DNA of 5,303 nucleotides, taken from NCBI GenBank assembly GCA_905215115.1, contig CAJMOP010000128.1, positions 1-5,303 on the forward strand. Reading direction: 5' to 3'. Below are positions 1 through 5,303 of the stretch, in pieces; positions within the stretch are counted from its first letter, which is position 1; every line of letters starts with the position of its first letter. This DNA comes from an uncultured bacterium. Its GTDB lineage: Bacteria; Actinomycetota; Coriobacteriia; Coriobacteriales; Coriobacteriaceae. Both the position numbers and the translations under genes were made by a program. Under the pieces are notes generated by a model. The model had not been told where the DNA came from. It made no database searches and was given only the letters and a program-made list of their open reading frames with translations.

Positions 1-1
1 A

Positions 2-400
2 GGTGCCGCCGGTGGCCTGGGTGCCGCGCTGCTGGCGCTCGGTGCGGAGCTACGCTCGGGTGTGGAGACGGTGCTCGATCTCGTGGGGTTTGACAAGCGT
101 GTACGCGATGTCGACCTGGTCATAACGGGCGAGGGTAATATGGACGAGCAATCCGCCGCCGGCAAGGCGCCGGTGGGTGTGGCCTGCCGTGCGAAGCGAT
201 ATGGCAAGCCGGTGGCCGCTGTCGTGGGCGGTCGTGCCGACAACCTGGATGCGGTGTACGAGCAGGGTATCGACTTGGTTTTGCCGATTTGCCGCAAGCC
301 CATGGATCTGGAGCAGGCACTCGATCTGCAAGAAGCCACAACCAACCTCATCTGTGCCGGCGAGGCGGCTGCCCAAGCCTATGACCTCGCTCGCCTCTAA
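2..400 (+). CDS. Glycerate kinase, C-terminal part (5' truncated by window edge)
   Basis: The gene enters from the left edge in frame 2 and ends at TAA 398-400, giving the last 132 residues of a family whose members are usually about 370-385 residues long. The protein phosphorylates D-glycerate with ATP in the cytosol, feeding glycerate into lower glycolysis; the GlxK/GarK family is generally described as making 2-phosphoglycerate. The fragment starts GAAGGLGAALLALGAEL, the glycine-rich stretch typical of this family. It then shows a DLVITGEGNMDEQSAAGKAP segment (about bases 114-173), which matches the conserved TGEG-x-D-x-Q-(S/T)-x-x-GK-x-P motif near the active site, followed by GVACRAKRYGKPV. 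The final helix, rich in Ala, ends in YDLARL. There are no frame breaks. The family call is firm; glxK versus garK cannot be decided here, so no symbol is given. It is followed by a hairpin and a long gap, so it appears to be the last gene of its transcription unit. Confidence 0.93.
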   Translation, partial: GAAGGLGAALLALGAELRSGVETVLDLVGFDKRVRDVDLVITGEGNMDEQSAAGKAPVGVACRAKRYGKPVAAVVGGRADNLDAVYEQGIDLVLPICRKPMDLEQALDLQEATTNLICAGEAAAQAYDLARL

Positions 401-419
401 AACCCATCCCTCCAATAAC

Positions 420-482
420 TTGCGGTGAAATACGGAGTGTTTTTGCCTTTAAGGTGCCAATTCAGTCCGTATTCCACCGCAA
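420..482. repeat. 17-bp inverted repeat (hairpin) just after the kinase gene
   Basis: The left arm 420-436 (TTGCGGTGAAATACGGA) and right arm 466-482 (TCCGTATTCCACCGCAA) are complementary at 16 of 17 positions, with one A-C mismatch in the middle and a 29-base loop. The loop holds a T5 run (440-444). The arms sit 20 bases after the kinase stop codon. No T tract follows the right arm, so this is not a classical intrinsic terminator; it could still act as a 3'-end or RNA-stability hairpin, or be a REP-like interspersed element. That the structure exists is directly visible; its role is inferred. Confidence 0.7.
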
Positions 483-523
483 CTTCGTGAATGGTCATCC
501 GAGGCTGGCCGCCTTGGGCCTTG

Positions 524-708
524 GGTCGGACCTTCCGCCACGAAATGCGGCCATCTACTACGTTAAACCGGTCACCCTCGACCATCCCGGAATTTGCAAA
601 ACAAAACCGCAGGTAAAGAGCTTGCCGATTTCCGAAAAAGTCGGCTATGGTCGACCCCTGCGACCTAAACGTAGTAGATAGGCCCTTTTCGTGGCGCAGC
701 GTCAGACC
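524..708. repeat. Large imperfect inverted repeat, arms of about 62 bases
   Basis: The left arm 524-585 and right arm 647-708 are inverted copies separated by 61 bases. Over the core 50 bases (536-585 against 647-696) I count 35 identical positions. The matches are in blocks: ATGGTCGA at the inner ends, AACGTAGTAGAT in the middle and TTTCGTGGCG toward the outer ends. The outer 12 bases add 8 matches around GTCxGACC. Between the arms is a smaller hairpin, 624-645, with an 8-bp stem (GCCGATTT against AAGTCGGC, one G-T pair). No transposase or other gene is inside. The block pattern suggests a structured or interspersed non-coding element, possibly two diverged copies of one short repeat in opposite orientation. 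Function unknown. Confidence 0.65.
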
Positions 709-1015
709 GGTCTTTTTGGGACTAGGAAAACACCCGTAAAGGCATGTGAATCTGAACAATTTAATCCTGCGCCCTGCGGCGCTCGATGGTGTTGTCTGGG
801 GATCGGAGACTATGCACTTCAGGTGTTGGCGCCGCCATTTGTGTGCCATTAGTAGATTGCTCTTCGTTCAGTTGTTCGCCGATTAATCCTGCCAATTTAT
901 TACCATTTCGGGCGAAGACGTGGATTATCTCCATGATGGACCTCTTTGGGCATAATGTTGTCTTTAATCTGTCCTAATCAATAGATCGCTCTTGGGAAGA
1001 GAGGGCGACACCAGA
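709..1015. other. Gene-free region upstream of the adhesin gene
   Basis: I see no convincing gene here. Short open frames exist on both strands but they lack ribosome binding sites and protein-like composition. The right part, about 880-985, is richer in A and T than the flanks and is the likeliest place for the adhesin promoter. Candidate -10 boxes are CATAAT (951-956) and TTTAAT (963-968), each 5/6 to TATAAT, but neither has a good -35 at 16-18 bases. A TTGTCT (958-963) to ATAGAT (981-986) pair has a 17-base spacer but a poor -10. No choice among them is safe. No riboswitch or tRNA-like fold was recognised. Confidence 0.4.
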
Positions 1016-1032
1016 GGGGGAGAAGGGAATTG
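1016..1032 (+). promoter_or_regulatory. Ribosome binding site and TTG start of the adhesin gene
   Basis: A purine-rich stretch, GGGGGAG (1016-1022) running into AAGGG (1023-1027), precedes TTG 1030-1032; GGGGGAG is 7 bases from the start codon. The in-frame stop TAG 982-984 lies upstream, and the codons between it and 1030 contain no ATG, GTG or other TTG. The start is therefore fixed by exclusion, and the signal peptide begins at once after it. Confidence 0.7.
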
Positions 1033-1374
1033 GAGAGGAAAGTTTTCGGCGGGGGGCGGAGAGTCGCTGCTCTCTGCCTTGCGCTGGTTCTCGGCTTCGG
1101 ATGTTTATCCGTTGGCGCGACGGCCGGTGTCGCATATGCGGCCACGGCATCGCGGGCTGCGTATACTGCGGAGGAGTTTGAGATCACCCAGGACGGCGTG
1201 ACCTATTCGTGCGAGACCACGGATAAAGGCACGGCGGAAATCACATGTATTGTTGCCGACGACAGTGTGACCGCGGTGAGTGTACCCAGCTCCATCGAGC
1301 ATGGTGGCCAGACCTACAAAGTCACCGAACTTTTTTCTCGCCTCGTATCGTGGCCAAGAACGTTGAGCAGCTGA
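1030..1374 (+). CDS. Large LRR/beta-helix surface protein, 5' portion before a frame break
   Basis: This is the N-terminal part of a secreted, probably cell-wall-bound protein, and on the raw sequence it would be a 114-residue product ending at TGA 1372-1374. Residues 1-37 form a Sec signal peptide: a basic start (MERKVFGGGRR), a hydrophobic core (VAALCLALVLGFGCLSVGA) and a VAYA cleavage motif, with the cut expected between Ala37 and Ala38. The Cys at 25 lacks a lipobox, so a lipoprotein is unlikely. The mature part (EFEITQDGVTYSCETTDKG, then a typical SVPSSI and YKVTEL) is the usual entry into BspA-type leucine-rich repeats. The last 12 or so residues (from about SRLVSWPR) do not resemble the family, and the correct continuation is found in the -1 frame. 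I read this and the following frame as one gene. As it stands, it is a short secreted fragment or a broken gene. Confidence 0.8.
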   Translation: MERKVFGGGRRVAALCLALVLGFGCLSVGATAGVAYAATASRAAYTAEEFEITQDGVTYSCETTDKGTAEITCIVADDSVTAVSVPSSIEHGGQTYKVTELFSRLVSWPRTLSS

Positions 1375-2345
1375 CGCTCCCCGACACGCTCGAAAACGTG
1401 CGCGGATGGTATTTCCGGAAGTTCGTAAAGGTCAAGGAGCTCCATATCCCTGGCTCCATCAAGGACTTCAGTTGCACGCTGCAAAACGCCGGCTCGCTCG
1501 AAAAACTCTATTTCGATGAGGGCGTCGAGAAGATTAGCGCCAACTCGATGGTCACGGGCTGCAAAAGCCTTTCGGAGATCGATCTCCCCTCCACCCTCAA
1601 AATGATTTCGGGCCCGAGCGCCTTCGGGGGGGCTACGGCCCTTACAAGCATCGAGTTTCCAAAAGATGTCGCCTTTGCCGACACCATAACGGGCTTGCTC
1701 AAAGGCTGCACGTCTCTGACAAGCGTGTCGTTGCCCGCTTCGGTTACGAAGATCCCCTCGCACATGTTTGACGGATGTACCTCTCTAACGTCCGTCACCG
1801 CGCTGAGCGAAATTGAGTCCATCGGGGATGGGGCGTTTCAGAATTGCTCGAGTTTGACCGGCATCGATTTCCCGGGCACATTGACGAGTATCGGATCCTC
1901 TGCTTTCCAGGGGTGCGCCAGCCTGGTGAGCGTGCCCAATCTAAGCAAGGTGACAAACATGGGCTGGGGGGCTTTCTACAAGTGCAAAAAGCTGCGGGCG
2001 TCCGTGGACCTGTCCTCGCTTCAGAGCGTTCCGGGCTATGCGTTCTGCTACGCGCCGGTTAAGATCGTGGGGCTTTGCGACAGCCTGCAGAGTATCGGTG
2101 ACTGGGCCTTTATCTGGAGCAACGTCGCCGTCCAGCTTCCCGAGACACTTGAGAAAATTGGCAACTACGCCTTCTTTCGCGGCACGTTGCCGGAGCAGCT
2201 TTCCATTCCAGATTCCGTGACTTCCGTTGGCACGGCAGCCTTCTCGGGCGTAGATGGCGTGAAGGATGTGACGATCGGGCGCGGCCTCACCAAAATACCC
2301 CGGGACATGTTTGACGGCAGCACGGTTCAAAAGATCACGATCGAA
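1272..2345 (+). other. BspA-type leucine-rich repeat domain (LRR_5)
   Basis: Repeats of about 23 residues follow the BspA pattern AF-x-x-C-x-S-L-x-x-(I/V)-x-(L/F)-P-x-(S/T)-(L/V)-x-x-I. Clear units are GCKSLSEIDLPSTLKMI, GCTSLTSVSLPASVTKI, GCTSLTSVTALSEIESI, NCSSLTGIDFPGTLTSI and GCASLVSVPNLSKVTNM, with later, more divergent ones such as QLPETLEKIGNYAFF and LSIPDSVTSVGTAAFSG. This type of solenoid is known in surface proteins of oral and gut bacteria and of Trichomonas, where it is linked to binding of host proteins or other cells. The first repeats straddle the frame break. The last visible unit is KIPRDMFDGSTVQKITI. Confidence 0.88.
1330..1349 (+). other. Frame break (-1) at a T6 tract
   Basis: The signal-peptide frame reads GAA CTT TTT TCT CGC here and runs to a stop at 1372. 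The downstream protein is read one base back: TTC TCG CCT CGT ATC GTG GCC AAG AAC from 1335. One extra T in the run 1331-1336, or two fewer, would join YKVTELF to SPRIVAKNVEQLTLPDTL without loss. The heptamer phase does not fit a canonical X-XXY-YYZ slippage site: the codons in the upstream frame are CTT TTT, and the P-site CTT would mispair after slipping. Programmed frameshifting is thus less likely than an indel, phase variation or a sequencing error. Confidence 0.75.
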
Positions 2346-5303
2346 AACAGCAGGGACGACATCACCGGCTCGGAGAACCTCCCGTCCTCTGGCGTCGATA
2401 TCGTCTACACGCGCGAGCACATCGATGACAGCGTCGGCGATACCGTGAGCGATGACAGCACCAAGACCCTTCAGGATCTGGTCGACGAGGCCCCCGATGG
2501 CAAGGAAACCGTCATCACCCTGAAAAAGCACGTGAAGCTTGGCTCCACGCTCACGATTCCTGCCGGGAAGATGATTAAGATCACGTCGGATGAGCCCCAT
2601 ACCATCTTGGCAACAAAGAATGGCGGCGTCTCCGTACTGGTCAATGTTGCCGAGAGGGCATCCCTCGAGCTGTCGGGGAAAGTGTCCCTGAGTGGTCGCT
2701 ACAACAAGGGCGCCATTATTTCTAGCAAGGGAGCAGTTGCGCTCTCTGACGAGGCCGTTGTGTGCGACGGCGCTGCGAACACCGTCAATACGGGTGTCAT
2801 CGACGTGTCAGGAGACAAGGCTTCGCTTACCATGACGGGCGGCGTTATCGAGCAGTGCGAGCTTAAGGACGCATATTGCGGCGCTGTCCACGCGAAGGAC
2901 GGCGCCCATGTTGTCATGAAGGGCGGCGTTATCCGTAAGAACGGAATCGTCGTTACCGGAGACACTAACGGCTATCACCTCACATCTTCTGGCGTCATGT
3001 TGGTGGGCAATGTCCGCTTTGACATGAGCGGAGGCAGCATCGAGGGCAACAGCGGCTATCGAGGCAGCGCGGTCCTTGCGTACAGTGAGGGGGAGGGCGA
3101 TAGCCAAAGAGCCAAGTTCACGATGACTGGTGGTCAGATTTCCGGCAACAGGAGCAGTAAGCTGGAGGCGGGGCCCTTAGATCCCTCTGGAGCAGTTCAC
3201 ATTGAGGGCAACGCCGAGTTCACCATGAAGGGTGGAGAGATTAAGAACAACGTTGCGTCTGGCAACGGCAAAGGCGGCGGAGTGTGTGTGGTCGACCCGG
3301 GCTGTCAGGGCGGCGAAACAGGGAATACTGCTTTCACTATGCAAGGCGGGTTCATATCTGGCAACTCCGCTTCCGCCGGCGGAGGCGTCTATACCTATTC
3401 GAATGGCGTCACGCTCAGCGCGGGCAAGATCAAGGGTAATACTGCTCGGAGCATGGGCGGCGGCGTGTATAGCGAAGGCAACGAGGCTCATGGCTATAGC
3501 ACGCTCCACATCGAAAACGCCCTCGTTGTTGATAACCATGCGGATAAGCAAGGCGGCGGCATGTGGTTCTGCCCGACCGGAGATGCCAAGGTCTACGTCC
3601 AGGACGGCGGCCTGATCGCCAAGAACACGGCTGACGAGGCGGGAGACGACTTCGTCTTCACCGGCGCCAAAGACGCCAAATACAAACTGACCTTGGCCAA
3701 CCGCGCTCCGGGCGGCGGAAAGGTCAGCTGGTACAAAGACGGTGGGCTGTTTAACCCCGTCGGCACTTTTGCGGCAACAAACCCCAAAATCCCGCGATTC
3801 ACGCCCGATGGCGATAACGGCGAGCCCCTGTCCTTTACCGACGCCACGCCGAACGTCGCGCTTAAATCTGTGATGAACGAGGATGTGTATAATCTCGGCG
3901 GCGGCCAGACGTCGCTGACGATCTCTGGCAATACGGCCGAGCGGGGAGGCGGCATCGGCGCCAACGGCGGTGTCGTCATCGGTAAGTCCGAGAACATCAA
4001 CATTCCCATCAAAAAGGTCTGGGAGAACCCCAGGATTCCCCATCCTAATAAGGTTAAAGTAAATCTCAAAATCGGCGATACCGTCATCGATTCGATCACC
4101 CTGAGCGAGTCTGACGGCTGGGAGGGCGTCTTCTCCAGCCTGCCGCAGCGTGATGCTTCCGGCGCCGTGATCGACTACACCGTGGCCGAGGACCCCGTCG
4201 AGGGCTACAGCTCCAAGGTCTCCGGCGACGCCGAGCGCGGCTTCACCGTGACCAACGCCGTGAAGACGGGCGAGCTCGACGTCTCCAAGACCGTCGCGGC
4301 GCGCGAGGGCCTGGCGGTCGACGCGGGCAAGATATTTAAGTTTGTGGTTGAGGCCACCGATGCCGCGGGCCGCAAAGTATCCGGCGCCTACGGTGACGCG
4401 ACGTTCGAGGACGGCAAGGCGACCCTCAAGCTCAAAGATGGCCAGACGGCGAGGATCACGGGGCTGCCCGCGGGAACCGCCTACACGGTGACCGAACGTG
4501 CCGCCGATGGCTACAAAGCCGCGGTGAACGGAGTCGAGGGATCTAGGGCTGATGGCTCCATCTCGGCCGATCAGGTCGCCTCCGCTGCCTTCACCAACAC
4601 CTTCGACCCCGCCCCCGCCACGGCGTCCGTCCCCGAGCTCACCAAGGTGCTCGCAGGAGGCCGCAAGCCCGGCCTCCAGGAGGGGGAGTTCACCTTCGAG
4701 CTCTCCCTCACCGACGGTGCGGGCAATGTCCTCGAGGGCTACCCAATCGAGGCGAAGAATGACAAGGACGGCAAGGTTTCCTTTGGCGAGCTCAGCTTCA
4801 CCAATCCGGGCACCTACCACGCGACCGTGACCGAGAAAGCAAGCGGCGATGTCCTGATTGAGGACGACGCGCATGCCTACACCTTCGACATCGCGGTGAC
4901 TCAGACCGGTGCCGGCCTTAAGGCCGAGATCTCCAACGAGCGGGGCAAGAAGACCTTCACCAACACCTTCACGCCGCACGACAACACCAAGACCGTCACC
5001 AAGGCGAACGCCTCGGGCGCCAAGGTCGATGTGGATGGCAAGCCGGTGGGCGTGGGCGATATCCTCACCTATACCATCGGCTGGGCCAATAACAGCGTCG
5101 ACGACAGGGGCGCCGCGCAGGCGGCCGACGTGACGGTGACCGATGTCCTGCCCAAGGGCGTTAACTATGTTGAGGGTTCTGCCGACGGTGCCGCCTACGA
5201 CGCCGCGACGCGCACCCTTACCTGGTCGCTCGGCGAGCAGGCTGCGGGCGCCACGGGCACGCTCAGCTTTGACGTGAAGGTCTCCGCCGAAGCCGCCGTG
5301 GTC
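1335..5303 (+). CDS. Large LRR/beta-helix/isopeptide-domain surface adhesin, main body (3' truncated)
   Basis: An unbroken frame runs from the frame break to the window edge, 1,323 codons without a stop, and continues outside. Joined to the signal-peptide part, it gives about 1,425 residues (numbering from TTG 1030). The domain order is LRR_5/BspA repeats (to about 440), a linker, a beta-helix (about 468-990), Cna-B (about 992-1078), a second Cna-B-like domain (about 1079-1193), FctA-type pilin (about 1198-1315) and the start of a DUF11-like domain (1318 on). Such proteins act outside the cell: the repeats are thought to bind host or microbial ligands, and the Cna-B/pilin modules form a rigid stalk. 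An LPxTG or similar wall anchor is expected beyond the window. In this frame the first possible starts (GTG 1350, GTG 1398, ATG 1548) have no ribosome binding site, which supports reading it as the continuation of the 1030 gene rather than a separate one. The ligand cannot be predicted. Confidence 0.9.
2430..3650 (+). other. Right-handed beta-helix domain with M-x-G-G-x-I repeats
   Basis: The domain opens with SVGDTVSDDSTKTLQDLVDE and STLTIPAGKMIKITS, the usual lead-in to pectate-lyase-like adhesin helices. Six rungs then carry M-x-G-G-x-I, encoded from 2832 (MTGGVI), 2916 (MKGGVI), 3024 (MSGGSI), 3123 (MTGGQI), 3225 (MKGGEI) and 3339 (MQGGFI); a weaker LSAGKI starts at 3414. The spacing is 84, 108, 99, 102 and 114 bases, that is 28-38 residues per rung pair. 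Later rungs add the GGGVY/GGGMW and G-N-x-A motifs (SGNSASAGGGVY, GNTARSMGGGVY). This resembles the beta-helix part of polymorphic adhesins in Gram-positive gut bacteria. No catalytic residues of polysaccharide lyases are recognisable, so a binding or spacer role is more likely than an enzyme. Confidence 0.85.
3651..4001 (+). other. Insert and final beta-helix rung
   Basis: After the main helix comes a segment without the repeat motif (residues about 875-957), with GGGKVSWYKDGGLFNP and a PRFTPDGDNGEP stretch. Then one last rung, LTISGNTAERGGGIGANGGV (about 3915-3974), returns to the helix pattern and leads into the first Cna-B domain. In related adhesins a similar non-repeat segment with a W-Y-x-D motif sits near the helix end, probably as a capping or lid element. 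That comparison is from memory of the family and is moderately certain. Confidence 0.6.
4002..4260 (+). other. Cna-B domain with isopeptide triad
   Basis: The segment INIPIKKVWENP to RGFTVTNAV fits a Cna-B beta-sandwich of about 87 residues. The expected isopeptide partners are present: Lys996 in IKKVW, the catalytic acid Glu1054 in YTVAED, and Asn1076 in FTVTNA. In this family the Lys-Asn bond forms spontaneously and makes the stalk resistant to force and proteases. The bond itself is inferred from the residues. Confidence 0.85.
4261..4606 (+). other. Second Cna-B-like domain with isopeptide triad
   Basis: The domain runs from GELDVSKTVAAREGL to AAFTNTF. Lys1087 (VSKTV), Glu1156 (YTVTER) and Asn1190 (FTNTF) sit where the isopeptide residues of Cna-B and pilin-stalk domains are found. 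The central part carries FKFVVEATDAAGRKVSG and ARITGLPAGTAYTVTE, the usual late strands. It is longer than the first Cna-B and could be assigned to a related stalk family rather than Cna-B itself. Confidence 0.8.
4620..4970 (+). other. FctA/Spy0128-type pilin isopeptide domain
   Basis: The segment PELTKVLAGGRKPGLQEGEF, then FELSLTDGAG, GTYHATVTEKASGD, HAYTFDIAVTQTG and finally KTFTNTF, is the signature of the streptococcal pilin linkage domain (FctA, Spy0128). The candidate bond joins Lys1206 (LTKVL) and Asn1312 (FTNTF), with Glu1269 (VTEKA) as the catalytic acid. In Streptococcus this domain occurs in the pilus backbone; here it is one module of a long stalk. The 15 bases coding FTNTF (4956-4970) are identical to those at 4590-4604 at the end of the preceding domain. 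Confidence 0.85.
4971..5303 (+). other. DUF11-like stalk domain (incomplete)
   Basis: The segment DNTKTVTKANASGAKVDV, then VGDILTYTIGWANN, ADVTVTDVLPKGVNYVEGSA, TRTLTWSLGE and GTLSFDVKV, follows the DUF11/fimbrial-isopeptide pattern: a Y-x-I strand, then V-x-D-x-x-P-x-G-x-x-Y, then W-x-(L/I)-G. It extends the stalk of wall-anchored proteins and is often repeated. The domain, and probably further copies and the wall anchor, continue past the window edge. Confidence 0.8.

Noticed and set aside
697..720. Possible intrinsic terminator at AGACCGGTCT followed by T5
   Set aside because: The palindrome has no loop; folding would leave about 3 base pairs, too weak for a terminator, and no gene ends just before it.
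397..849. Minus-strand open frame of 150 codons across the gap
   Set aside because: It overlaps the kinase stop and covers both inverted repeats. The translation has no recognisable domain, is rich in Arg, Gly and Phe, and I see no ribosome binding site. It is best explained as open sequence through a repeat element.
761..892. Direct repeat TTAATCCTGC at 761-770 and 883-892
   Set aside because: Ten bases in a 600-base gap with no flanking similarity is near what chance allows, and it does not line up with any gene or hairpin.
1102..1107. Lipoprotein signal at Cys25 of the signal peptide
   Set aside because: The residues before the Cys (G-F-G) do not fit the lipobox, and a good VAYA cleavage site follows 12 residues later.
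1314..2600. Minus-strand open frames of 104-219 codons opposite the LRR region
   Set aside because: They are shadows of the LRR frame; the translations show no known motif and overlap one another.
3177..4979. Minus-strand open frame of 600 codons opposite the adhesin
   Set aside because: It mirrors the adhesin codons. Strong G/C preference at third positions removes stops on the opposite strand, and the plus-strand frame has clear domains that explain the sequence.

Overview
The window looks like chromosomal DNA from a high-GC Gram-positive gut bacterium, most probably a Coriobacteriia member such as Collinsella. The reasons are the GC-ending codon preference, a glycerate kinase of the bacterial GlxK/GarK type, and a very large secreted protein that joins leucine-rich repeats, a beta-helix and several Cna-B/pilin-type domains. 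The genus is an inference from style and is not proven by any marker gene here.

Layout: bases 2-400 encode the C-terminal third of a glycerate kinase, read in from outside the window. Bases 401-1029 are a gene-free stretch of about 630 bases. Its first 300 bases hold two inverted-repeat structures: a tight 17-bp hairpin 20 bases after the kinase stop, and a larger imperfect inverted repeat with arms of about 62 bases. The rest of the gap has no recognisable gene.

From 1030 to the right edge the plus strand carries one giant surface-protein gene, cut off by the window end. It starts at a TTG codon with a purine-rich ribosome binding site and encodes a clear Sec signal peptide. It then breaks frame (-1) in a short T tract near 1331-1336. 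Past that point an uninterrupted frame runs to base 5303. Joined across the break, it gives about 1,425 residues: signal peptide, BspA-type (LRR_5) leucine-rich repeats, a right-handed beta-helix with M-x-G-G-x-I repeats, a Cna-B domain, a second Cna-B-like domain, an FctA/Spy0128-type pilin domain, and the beginning of a DUF11-like domain. Three of these modules keep the Lys/Glu/Asn pattern expected for self-formed isopeptide bonds. The C-terminal anchor (an LPxTG motif would be expected) lies beyond the window.

The kinase and the adhesin do not look functionally linked; the repeat-bearing gap separates them. The main open question is whether the adhesin is switched off by the frame break, phase-variable, or simply affected by a sequencing error.
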